Below are positions 1 through 8,782 of a stretch of 64,000 nucleotides of DNA, piece by piece. This stretch comes from Skeletonema tropicum (lineage: Eukaryota > Bacillariophyta > Thalassiosirophyceae > Thalassiosirales > Thalassiosiraceae), in assembly GCA_037178625.1 (NCBI GenBank), contig JAWZXG010000034.1, forward strand, positions 62,001-126,000, written 5' to 3'. The translations under genes and the position numbers were made by a program. Each line of letters begins with the position of its first letter. The stretch's first letter is position 1. Under the pieces are notes generated by a model. The model had not been told where the DNA came from, searched no databases, and saw nothing but the letters and a program-made list of their open reading frames with translations.

Positions 1-339
1 GCGGCACTTTTCAGAGGCGGCACTGTCGCGTTGATGCGATGATGCCGTTATTCTTTATTATGTGCCATGATGCCGATGACGAGCGGATGAGATGAATGGA
101 ACTTCCGAGATTCCGGCCTTGTGCCCTGACACCACTTCTTGAATCTTGAACAACAATTTGCAACCTCTTGCAACCGCATTGCTGACCGCGCCGCCGGCAC
201 CGACGCTAGCCGAGCTCAATCAAAGGCGAAGGCATGCTAGTCGACACCAGCACCAGTCGTCGCCACCAATCCTCTACACAAGTTCAATCTACAGGTACTT
301 TATAAAACTCTTCGCAAAGAAAGAAAGGGTAGCAACATC
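1..339. other. 5' flank of the DMT transporter gene
   Basis: No gene is recognisable here. A TATAAAA motif lies at 301-307, but it is only about 33 bases before the ATG at 340. It would leave almost no 5' leader, so it may not be the functional TATA box. The rest is unremarkable mixed-composition sequence. Confidence 0.4.
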
Positions 340-1518
340 ATGGCAGAGCAACATCCATCAATGATGTTGGTATACACCAACGCCATACTTTATGTGCTGT
401 CAGGAGTGACGCAGCCAATACAAATGGCCTATGCAACTCATGCAGGTCTAGCCAACCCGAAGTGTCAACTGTACATGTTATTTTACTACATAGGACCAGC
501 CTTAGCCATCTTTACATTTCGTTGTTCGCCTCGGAAACAATCAGATGGTTCGATGCAACACTTATTATCCGGAGATGACCAAAAGAAACGGTACAATGCG
601 CAAGATGATAACTCTCTTGCTGCATCATCGCAAAAGCCGAAAGAGATAGAAGAGGAAGAAGAACATTGGCCATCTGATAGAACGCTGCTTCTCAAAGCAT
701 CTGGTATAGCTAAGTTTGACTTATTTGCTCAATCAATGGTGTACACTGGAAACAATTTAGCCGGCCCAACAGTATTTGCAATTATTTACAGCTCAGTTAC
801 CATTTGGGCAGCCATATTCTCAAGAGTTTTGCTTTCGCGATCTATGGTGAAACTCCAGTGGGCTGGTGTGTGTCTAGTCGTCCTTGGCTTGGCGTTGACT
901 GCGCGTGACTCCAAAGCAGTGGGCGAAAATGTCTTAATGGGAGCAATTCTAGTCTTTGTTGGATCATCATTTCATGGATTGACGTATGTGATGTGTGAAA
1001 GAATTATGACGCCTTCTCCGAATGCCGACAATTCATTGAGTACAAATGACACTCCCAAAGAGAGAGATCATCTTTCTGCTCGTGCCAATTGTGCTATCCA
1101 AGGAACGGTTGCAACGTTGGCGTTTCTACTTTGGCAAATATTCTACACACTGCCGCGCCTTGAGCCGCTGATTTTGGCCCCTATGAGAGAATCGGACACA
1201 ACTGCACTTGAAGCTTTGTTCATATTAGGATCCATTACAGTTTCGAGCTTTGTGCACTCCCTGACGTACTATGGGACTCTGAAGTATTTCCCAGGTGGAG
1301 CAACATCTGCAGGTATACTAAAGGGTCTACAAGCAGTACTTGTTTTTGCAGCTGGTGCCTATTTCCTTTGTGAGAAGTGGGGTGGTAGAGAAATGTGCTG
1401 GAGCGATTCTAAATTTGTCAGTCTAGTGGTAGTAGTTAGTGGAATAATGATGTATGGAGCCTTCACAGAGAAGAAGGGCACAAAGAATGTGGCAAATGTA
1501 GACTTGGACATTCTCTGA
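340..1518 (+). CDS. Drug/metabolite transporter (EamA/SLC35-like) membrane protein
   Basis: A 392-residue intronless protein with about ten hydrophobic segments (near residues 10-30, 42-60, 120-140, 143-165, 172-187, 197-217, 251-273, 289-312, 325-345 and 357-374). This is the ten-helix layout of the DMT superfamily, which moves nucleotide sugars, small metabolites or drugs across membranes. A charged loop (about residues 63-115, with a run of glutamates) separates the first two helices from the rest. The repeated two-half pattern, with a Trp-Gly-containing helix late in each half, fits EamA/SLC35 proteins, but I see no motif that fixes the substrate. The ATG at 340 was chosen as the first in-frame Met; a second Met lies eight codons later. 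The family call rests on topology and general resemblance; the substrate is unknown. Confidence 0.7.
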   Translation: MAEQHPSMMLVYTNAILYVLSGVTQPIQMAYATHAGLANPKCQLYMLFYYIGPALAIFTFRCSPRKQSDGSMQHLLSGDDQKKRYNAQDDNSLAASSQKPKEIEEEEEHWPSDRTLLLKASGIAKFDLFAQSMVYTGNNLAGPTVFAIIYSSVTIWAAIFSRVLLSRSMVKLQWAGVCLVVLGLALTARDSKAVGENVLMGAILVFVGSSFHGLTYVMCERIMTPSPNADNSLSTNDTPKERDHLSARANCAIQGTVATLAFLLWQIFYTLPRLEPLILAPMRESDTTALEALFILGSITVSSFVHSLTYYGTLKYFPGGATSAGILKGLQAVLVFAAGAYFLCEKWGGREMCWSDSKFVSLVVVVSGIMMYGAFTEKKGTKNVANVDLDIL

Positions 1519-2362
1519 AGAATATCAATTTTTGTTGCGACAAGGTCAGTCGAAGACTTTGAATTCCGTTTTTGTAAAGTGTAAAGTGTACGTGTATAGT
1601 GATACAATAAGAAAGATGCCTTTTGTAATTATTTCGTCGCATTTGGGATGGCTGCGTGCCAACTGCCAACGCCGAATTTGTCTAGAGAGAGAAAGACAGG
1701 GACTCACAAACCTCAAACTTGCATTTTTGTGGGGCATTGGAATTATCGGACAACCAACATATAGAAACTCCAGTATGGTCAACAAAAGGATGTTGGATGG
1801 TGGTATTGGAAAATCATATGACACCCTAAAACATTATTTTGGCAATCATTTGGCCAAAATCCCTAGATCAATTCACTAACAAAACACAGCGGGAAAGGCC
1901 ATAAGCGATTTAGATGATTTTTTCCTGGTATAATTCCTACGTAGGCCTCCAAGTAGGAATTTTGGTGTTTCACTCACAAAACAACCATGATAAAAATGAC
2001 TTTTACTACGGAGGCCAAAATCACAAACAGCGATATTCGTACCATAAGCGACATGAAGATGGAGGAGATCCAGAAAGGCAATGATGACAAGGAATGAGTG
2101 TGCTAATATTGTGATGCCATAAGAAGTGAGGGCTTATTATCTACATGATGATGAGACCGAACGATGCAGCAGAACAATGAATCACGAATGATGCCATCTG
2201 CCGAACAAAGTGATGAAGCGCGTCACCAGATGAGTGACGATGTGACAACTGAGACGGACCACGAGTCCTGTGTGCCATGGAATCCCGATAAGGATGATGT
2301 CTGAAGGACAGAGTCCTTATGCCATTCGGACAAAAGTGATTCGTGAGAATCAAAGTGAAAGA
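1519..2362. other. Intergenic region with two small stem-loops
   Basis: No convincing gene. Two short perfect inverted repeats are visible: an 8-bp stem in the 1835-1859 area (ATTTTGGC and GCCAAAAT) and a 9-bp stem with arms at 1932-1940 and 1953-1961 (AATTCCTAC and GTAGGAATT). Open frames here are short, lack recognisable domains and look like chance. Confidence 0.4.
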
Positions 2363-2371
2363 TGTTACATC

Positions 2372-2453
2372 GAATCCTTGGATTTCCGAATCCTAGGATT
2401 CCTGCTCCGAATCCTAGGATTCGATAAAACATGACGTCCGAATCCTAGGATTC
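2372..2453. repeat. Left cluster of the palindrome GAATCCTAGGATTC
   Basis: Three perfect copies at 2388-2401, 2409-2422 and 2440-2453, preceded by a variant with TT at the centre at 2372-2385. Each copy is its own reverse complement and contains CCTAGG at its core. Confidence 0.85.
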
Positions 2454-3209
2454 TGGCAAGGCTTGCTTGAAGAAGAACTCCACGATGATGAAGTAACGCC
2501 TACTAGAGAGGGCTACTGCTGCAGCAACAACATAGCAGATACTTACTTCACACTATTTTAGATTATGCCGACGATGTTCTCTCGACCGTTATTATTCTCG
2601 GCGCTACCATCGCCAATACACATGTCGACCGACATAATTTAATTTTCACATCCAGAGTACGCAACAATCAGCACTCGAGATAGCCGATAACAACAAAGTC
2701 AATAACAACAAATGAGTTGTTATTCATGTACCATTCAATCATACGCTTCTAATGGATGTGCATGTGTTGGTGGTACATAATACAGAGTTTAAAGTATCAG
2801 ATAGGCTATGTTATTTTTAATTGTTGGTATGTGATGTAAATTATTAGAAGTAATACTTGATAAATGTCATATTCCCCTCAATCTATCATTAATATGGCTC
2901 CCACAAATGCATGTTATCGTAATAATGAATTTTTAATGCTTGTTTGATCGATATCTTCGCCGTTTGCATTGAATTGTAGTCGATTGTTTGTTCGACGGAA
3001 ACGAATAATTATGCAAACTTTTTGTACCGTGTAGGCGACGTCGTGGCGTTTCCTTCCGCTCCAGGTGACTAAGCCGTCGTCTTTAATCATATTAGAGGCG
3101 AGGGGGCGGGTTGGTTGCCTTTGTAATTACTTCATGCCCCTCCTTATCTACTGCTGCATAGCAGCGATATCGTGTCATGGTCGGTCGAGGTGTCTTCGTC
3201 TTCGCCCAT

Positions 3210-3403
3210 CAATCCAAGGATTCGATGGATCAGAGCCGGCGAATCCTAGGATTCGGAGGCAGGAATCCTAGGATTCGGAGGCAGGAATCCTAGGATTCGG
3301 ACAATCCAAGGATTCGATGTGCAGCCCCCTCACGAATCCTAGGATTCCGAAATCCAAGGATTCGCCGGTATCGAATCCTAGGATTTTCAGAATCCTAGGA
3401 TTC
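3210..3403. repeat. Right cluster of the palindrome GAATCCTAGGATTC
   Basis: Five perfect copies at 3241-3254, 3263-3276, 3285-3298, 3334-3347 and 3390-3403. One copy is off by a single base (3373-3386). Variants with AA at the centre lie near 3210-3223, 3302-3315 and 3350-3363. Three of the copies (3241, 3263, 3285) sit in a 22-bp tandem repeat. Confidence 0.85.
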
Positions 3404-3634
3404 GATGTAACAGATCATCGTCAACAACGAACGTGAGCGAAGAGCGTAGCGCCACCAAGCACTCGCAAATCGCAAACGGCGGTATGTAGCTGAAGTTGGA
3501 CTGAGCCTTCTCTCCTAGTTGACTGGCTGCGTCGCGTAGGTGTCTGAAGGTAGCGTGCCGTGCCTCGACGCGAGGTTTCTGTGTTGATTTGCAAATCGGC
3601 TTGTTTCTTTGTGCGTATAGTGCAAGGATCGAGG

Positions 3635-3651
3635 ATGCTTAAGGATGCCAA
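3635..3651 (+). pseudogene. Severed start of the permease gene (first five codons plus two bases)
   Basis: ATG CTT AAG GAT GCC AA at 3635-3651 stops where the copia element begins. Removing the element and one copy of the GCCAA target duplication joins this piece in frame to 8788 onward. The protein would then start M-L-K-D-A-N-I-I-L-L and run into a leucine-rich signal peptide ending SAVAF. This is therefore the native initiation site of the gene now found at 8735-10231. The 220 bases before it, after the foldback element, should hold the native promoter. Confidence 0.85.
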
Positions 3652-3933
3652 TGTTGGGAATCAGAGTGAACAGGACAAGTGGGCCGGCACGAAAGGTAAG
3701 AAGAAGCCCACGTATGCTGACGTTGTTTCTCGCAGCCAATCACAGTCACCTACATCAGCCCTGAAAACCAAGAACCAAGATCGATGAACTCACAATCGAT
3801 AGTAAGGTATATAGCCTATTAGTATAAGAGAATAACCTATCGATAGTGTGTAATATAGATTGACGGATCTTGGTGGGCGCAAGGGTTGGGGTCATCTCCA
3901 CCATTATCTCCAGGAGAAGCCATTTCTGCAACA
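3652..3933 (+). repeat. 5' LTR of the copia element
   Basis: A 282-bp terminal repeat, TG...CA. It contains the 17-nt stretch 3790-3806 that is complementary to the sequence just downstream of the LTR, and a second palindromic CTATCGATAG near 3837-3846. The reading frame of the polyprotein is open back into the LTR (ATG at 3860). Confidence 0.95.
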
Positions 3934-3950
3934 CTTACTATCGATTGTGA
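3934..3950 (+). other. Candidate self-complementary primer-binding site
   Basis: CTTACTATCGATTGTGA starts at the very first base after the 5' LTR and is the exact reverse complement of LTR positions 3790-3806. In most LTR elements this position pairs with a tRNA 3' end (or an internal tRNA cut site); I see no such match. In Tf1-type elements the 5' end of the element's own RNA pairs here and primes reverse transcription. Bases 3937-3954 can alternatively form a local hairpin (ACTATC and GATAGT). Confidence 0.65.
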
Positions 3951-3961
3951 TAGTTGCTTTT

Positions 3962-6900
3962 ATGAGCGCTGAAGAATCGAAGTTGAGCCCTGCGGGGGCG
4001 GCGGCTGATGACGCCAGCAAGAATGCTGGTGCGGCCAACCAACAACGCAGTGGCAATAAGAACAAACAACAAAATAATGATGTCGCTTCCAATGCTGTAT
4101 CGGTAACCGCCTCTTTAACATCAGCAGCAGCAGCATCAGGAGCTGTCACTCCAGGCAATGCCAGAGTTGAAGTTTTAAGCAACGAATCAATTGAATGCCC
4201 GGAACCCAATGCTCCAGAGAGTGATTGTGACGTTTACTGCAGCAATACTATGGAAGCGCTCCTCTTCGTTCAAACAAACAACAACGGCCACAATGAAAAC
4301 TATCAGAGGAAGCTGAACACCACGCTAGTCATGGATTGCGGATCGTCTGTCGATCTTGTGAGTAATCCTGCCATCTTGAAAGAAATTTATGAATCGGATA
4401 CGGAACTGACAATCAGATGCAATGCTGGAGTAAAAACAACACGATACCGAGGCAAGCTTCCCGGTCTGGGTTGGGTTTGGCTTCTTTATGGCGGAGTCGC
4501 TAACATTCTCTCTCTGAGCCGGATGAAGGAGAGATTTAGAGTTACCTATGATAGTGCCAGCGGGAACTCCTTTAATGTGATCAAGAAGGACGGGAGAGTG
4601 GTGCGGTTTACTGAGAGAACCAACCGTCTATACTGTTTTGATATGCACGACAGAACTGAAGAGAGCACCATCCTCATCACTACAGTGGAAGACAACAAAC
4701 TGAAGTTCTCTGGGCAGGACGTTGCAAAAGCTGATCAGGCGAGAATACTACAACAGCGTCTTGGTCGGCCATCCACGGCTGATTTCATTCGTTTCATTCA
4801 AAACAAGTTAATCAAAAACTGCCCTGTGACTGCACAAGACGTCAGAAATGCGGAGATAATCTATGGCCCGGATTTGGGAAATCTAAAGGGCAAAACAACA
4901 CGTGTTAAGCCACCTCCTATTCGTGTGCAACACATTGAAATACCTCGACACATTATGGAGCACTACAAGAATGTAACACTCTCCGTTGACATTATGAAGG
5001 TTACGGGAATTCCTTTCCTCATGACCATCTCCCAGCACATCAAATTTGGTACCGCTGGCAGACTTGCTACCATGAAAACGAGTCATATCATTGAACATTT
5101 TAAGAAAATCATCGGTCTATACATCGTGAGAGGATTCCGTGTGAGGATCATGCTTGCTGACAATCAATTTGAATCGATGCGGGATGATATTGCTAACTTG
5201 CACGTCCAATTGCACATCGTTGCTAGGGACGAGCATGTTCCGGAAGTAGAGCGGTTCAACCGCACCATCAAGGAGAGAGTGAGAGCTAACTACAACATCC
5301 TTCCTTTCACTCACTACCCTCCAGTCTTGGTTGCCGAAATGGTGTTTGCTGCAGTGTTTTGGAGGAATATGTTCCCACTAAAAGGTGGAGTATCTCAAAC
5401 TCAAAGTCCCGCTGAACTCATTGTGAATCGTTCTCTTGATGTTCATGCTCACTGCAAGGTTGGATTGGGAGACTACGTACAAACTCATGAAGAACATGAC
5501 AATTCCATGGACAGTCGTACAATTGGAGCTATCGCTCTTCGGCCAGCAGATGGAGACAACTCGTATTACTTCTTGAATCTTTCCACTGGACGCCGCATTC
5601 ACCGTCGCAGCTTCACACCTCTGCCCATGCCGCAGGGGGTTATTGACCAAGTTCACCGTTTGGCACGTAGGCAAAAAGCATCCAAAAATCTTACCTTCAC
5701 TAACAATGCCGGTGAAGACCTGGACATCCTCTACGCTGACCTCGACCGTGATGAAGACGATCTACCACTTGATGAGGCGAACGCAGGAGTGAATGATGAT
5801 GATGACGATGACAGCGATTATGAAGACAATGGCAGTGAAGGCACTGGAAATAGTATTGATGATGATGAAAGTGATGACGACAGCAACGATGGTAACTACT
5901 ACAATGCTCTCAGAGAAGATGATGACGATGAAGAAGATGACGATGAAGCTGAAGATGACGTCGAGTATGAAGTGACTGCAGCAGAGGCAACAGAGGATGC
6001 CATGACAGAAGAAGATGCACAAGAATCCGAGGAAAATGCAGGAGTGAATGATGACAATGCAGAACCGGAGGAAAATGCAGGAGTGAATGATGATAATAAT
6101 AATACACCTGACTCTGACGACGAGGAAATCCCAGGAGTGGGTGACGACGAGGAAATCCCAGGAGTGGGTGATCATCTCGACAGTGCAGATGAAGATGAAG
6201 ATGGCCATGATGTTGAAGATGTTGAAGATGAAGCAGACAATGGTCATCTCGAAACTGAAGATGACGCGGATGCGGATGAAGAGCGTACGTACAACAGGAT
6301 GAGCTTGCGCAACCAGCCAAGGAAGAACTATGATGTGTTTGCCATGGAAGGCAGCGAAATACCTGACGATATTGAAATGGTAATGCTTACCCTCAATGAT
6401 GACTGCGAGACAGGAGTGGAGGAAACAAAGCTTGATCCAGAGGAGTTTGAACTCGCACGGGTGACAGCTGAGTGTATGTTCCTGACGGGACACCTCGGCT
6501 GGAAGGAAGGCCTTGATAGTGACGACATGCGTCTAAGTGAATATGCGTTTATGATGGAAGAAGTCACACTCGTCACCGAGCAAATGAACTGGAAAAAGGG
6601 GCTCAAAGTATTTAAACAACAAGGCAAGGAGGACCTGGCAGAAGAAGCCATCACGAAGGAGCTACAGCAAATACACGACATGCAGGGTTTCCAGCCTAAA
6701 CACTGGTATGAAATGACAAAAGAAGAGAGAGCAAATGCACTCAACTATCTCATGTACTTGAAAGAGAAAAGAAATGGGATTATCAAGGGACGTGGCTGTG
6801 CTGACGGTCGACCACAGAGATTATACACGACAAAAATGGAGGCATCTTCCCCGACAGTGAGGCAAGCCTCAATCATGTTGACATGCATGATAGATGCATA

Positions 6901-8296
6901 TGAAAAAAGAGCCGTTGCTACTGCAGACATTCCAGGTGCATTCCTACAGACAAAATGGCCAAAGGACAAAAAGGATGTGCATGTAATGTTGGACGGTGAA
7001 ATGGCGATGCTACTGGCAAAAATCGATCCACCTACATATCAAGAGTTTGTGCACCACCGTCGAGGAGAGCCATACATCTACTGCAGGTTGAACGTCGCAC
7101 TATATGGAATTCTTCTTGCGGCAGTGCTGTTCTGGAAGAAGCTCACTCGCTTCATGGTCGACAATGGTTTTGAAGTCAACCCGTATGACTGGTGCGTGGT
7201 GAATAAAATGATTGATGGGAAACAGTGCACCATCGTGTGGCATGTGGATGATCTGAAGATCTCCCATGTGAGCGAGGACGTTGTCAGTGACATCATCGAT
7301 CTACTACAAAAAGAATATGGAAAGGTGGGCAACCTATCTGTTACTAGAGGAAAGGTACATGAATACCTCGGCATGACCCTAGACTTCTCGGATGCTAAAA
7401 AGATTATCGTTGATATGGAAAAATTCTTCGATGGAGTGCTAGAGGATCTTCCGGACGATATGGACGGATATGCTGCCACCCCAGCAGCTGATCACCTCTT
7501 CAAAACGAGAGATAATGTGCCGAAGCTTGACAAGAAAAGAGCTGAACTGTTTCAATCCAAAACAGCACAGCTTCTGTTTGGATCCCAGCGGGCTAGGCCA
7601 GATCTACGGCTGGTCGTATCATTCCTCACCAAGAGAGTGAATGCTCCCGACGAGGATGATTACAAGAAGCTAGCAAGAGCAATGAGATACATCAGAAGAA
7701 CAAAATGGCTACGGCTGACCATTGAGGCAGAATACCTCGACCAGAATCACTGGTTCATTGATGGAGCATTTGCGGTACACGATGATATGAGAAGTCACAC
7801 AGGAGGGTACATGACCTTCGGTAGAGGAATGATCGACGGGTCATCCAGTGGTCAAAAGATAAACACAACCAGTTCAACCGAGGCTGAAGTCGTGGGGGTG
7901 CATGATAATATGCCTGCCATCCTTTGGACTCGATACTTCATGGAAGCACAGGGATATCCGCTCAAGCCATCCGTAATTCATCAGGATAACATGAGTGCCA
8001 TGTTGCTAGAGACCAACGGAAGAGGCTCAAGCAGCAAGCGAACCAGACATATGAATGTCAGGTACTTCTTTGTAGCGGACGTGTTGAAACGAAAGGAAGC
8101 ATTCTTACGATACTGTCCAACTGACGAAATGATCGGAGACTTCTTCACAAAACCTCTCGGCGGGGCAAAGTTCCGACGATTCAGGAACATTATCATGAAC
8201 ATTACTCACGATGAGCATGGTCCAGTGGATGTTGATGAACTCATGGCCATTCACTATGAAAAAATGAAAGAAAGAATTGATGAGTCTAAACCAATG

Positions 8297-8336
<40 letters not shown>

Positions 8337-8338
8337 AA
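3962..8338 (+). CDS. Copia-type Pol polyprotein (protease, integrase, RT, RNase H) without recognisable gag
   Basis: I chose the ATG at 3962, outside the LTR, giving about 1458 residues; the frame is open back to an ATG at 3860 in the LTR. Residue numbers below count from the 3860 ATG. The first 120 residues are low-complexity with no gag domain or CCHC knuckle. The protease active site reads MDCGSS (D159), where D-S/T-G is usual. Integrase shows D377, D434 (LADNQFE) and E464 (EHVPEVERFNRT). Residues about 625-815 are a long Asp/Glu-rich spacer with internal repeats (NAGVNDD, EEIPGVGD). RT shows ADIPGAFL (D1023) and HVDD (D1130-1131). RNase H shows D1301, STEAE and HQDN. The frame ends in a 32-T tract coding a run of Phe just before the stop. 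Confidence 0.92.
8300..8331 (+). repeat. Homopolymer tract of 32 T at the end of pol
   Basis: An uninterrupted run of T inside the last codons of the polyprotein. It encodes poly-Phe, and the following TAAGATAAATAAG provides stops in more than one frame. Length changes in the run would therefore change only the last few residues. The exact length is also prone to sequencing error. Confidence 0.8.
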
Positions 8339-8500
8339 ATAAGTGATTAGTTTAGGATGGTATTCAGGAGCTGTTTACTGGGCAAGCTGGATCTGAACTT
8401 GCCCATTTTAGGTAATAAGAGGAGTGCAGTCTAGGTATCTCTAGTTCAGTGGCAAGTCCGCACTCCTCCTGTCACCCATTGATTCAGGCTCACAGGAGTG
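8339..8500 (+). other. 3' untranslated part of the copia element with two stem-loops
   Basis: Between the stop codon and the 3' LTR there are two perfect inverted repeats: TGGGCAAG (8379-8386) with CTTGCCCA (8398-8405), and GAGGAGTGC (8419-8427) with GCACTCCTC (8460-8468). A third AGGAGTG copy (8494-8500) touches the LTR and may act as a weak polypurine tract. Confidence 0.6.
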
Positions 8501-8782
8501 TGTTGGGAATCAGAGTGAACAGGACAAGTGGGCCGGCACGAAAGGTAAGAAGAAGCCCACGTATGCTGACGTTGTTTCTCGCAGCCAATCACAGTCACCT
8601 ACATCAGCCCTGAAAACCAAGAACCAAGATCGATGAACTCACAATCGATAGTAAGGTATATAGCCTATTAGTATAAGAGAATAACCTATCGATAGTGTGT
8701 AATATAGATTGACGGATCTTGGTGGGCGCAAGGGTTGGGGTCATCTCCACCATTATCTCCAGGAGAAGCCATTTCTGCAACA
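8501..8782 (+). repeat. 3' LTR of the copia element
   Basis: A 282-bp repeat that I could not distinguish base by base from the 5' LTR. It is followed by the target duplication GCCAA. It contributes the ATG at 8735 that is in frame with the interrupted permease gene. Confidence 0.95.

Larger units (their letters stand above)
2363..3412. mobile_element. Foldback-like element with palindrome-array terminal inverted repeats
   Basis: The segment begins with TGTTACATCGAATCC (2363-2377) and ends with its exact reverse complement (3398-3412). Inside both ends lie clusters of the 14-bp palindrome GAATCCTAGGATTC and close variants, so each terminus can fold on itself and on the other end. The bases just outside both ends are GA, which could be a 2-bp target duplication but is too short to prove one. 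The roughly 750-bp interior has no coding sequence I can recognise, so this would be a non-autonomous foldback or MITE-type element. It lies about 220 bp upstream of the original start of the permease gene. Confidence 0.6.
3652..8782 (+). mobile_element. Complete Ty1/copia LTR retrotransposon (CoDi-like)
   Basis: The element is 5131 bp long. It has two 282-bp LTRs starting TG and ending CA, and is flanked on both sides by the 5-bp duplication GCCAA (3647-3651 and 8783-8787). One long open frame encodes protease, integrase, reverse transcriptase and RNase H in the copia order. I found no difference between the LTRs, and all catalytic motifs of integrase, RT and RNase H are present, so the insertion is recent. 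The 3' untranslated part holds two strong stem-loops. A recognisable gag domain is missing. Domain wording resembles the copia lineage known from diatoms; that placement is from memory, not from a tree. Confidence 0.95.

Noticed and set aside
1532..1879. 115-codon open frame downstream of the DMT gene
   Set aside because: It overlaps the likely 3' untranslated region, has no ATG-supported start or domain, and a similar-length frame exists on the other strand.
3860..3961. LTR ATG at 3860 as the native Pol start
   Set aside because: It would place the first 25 codons in the LTR and run through the primer-binding site; the ATG at 3962 just beyond is the simpler start, though the longer frame is open.
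5762..6493. 243-codon open frame on the minus strand inside the copia element
   Set aside because: It is the mirror of the Asp/Glu-rich codon repeats of pol and consists of Ile/Val/Phe runs; the copia reading frame explains it.
8300..8331. Poly-T as the tail of a reverse-inserted processed retrogene
   Set aside because: It is inside the LTR element, in frame with pol, and no retrogene body or separate target duplication adjoins it.
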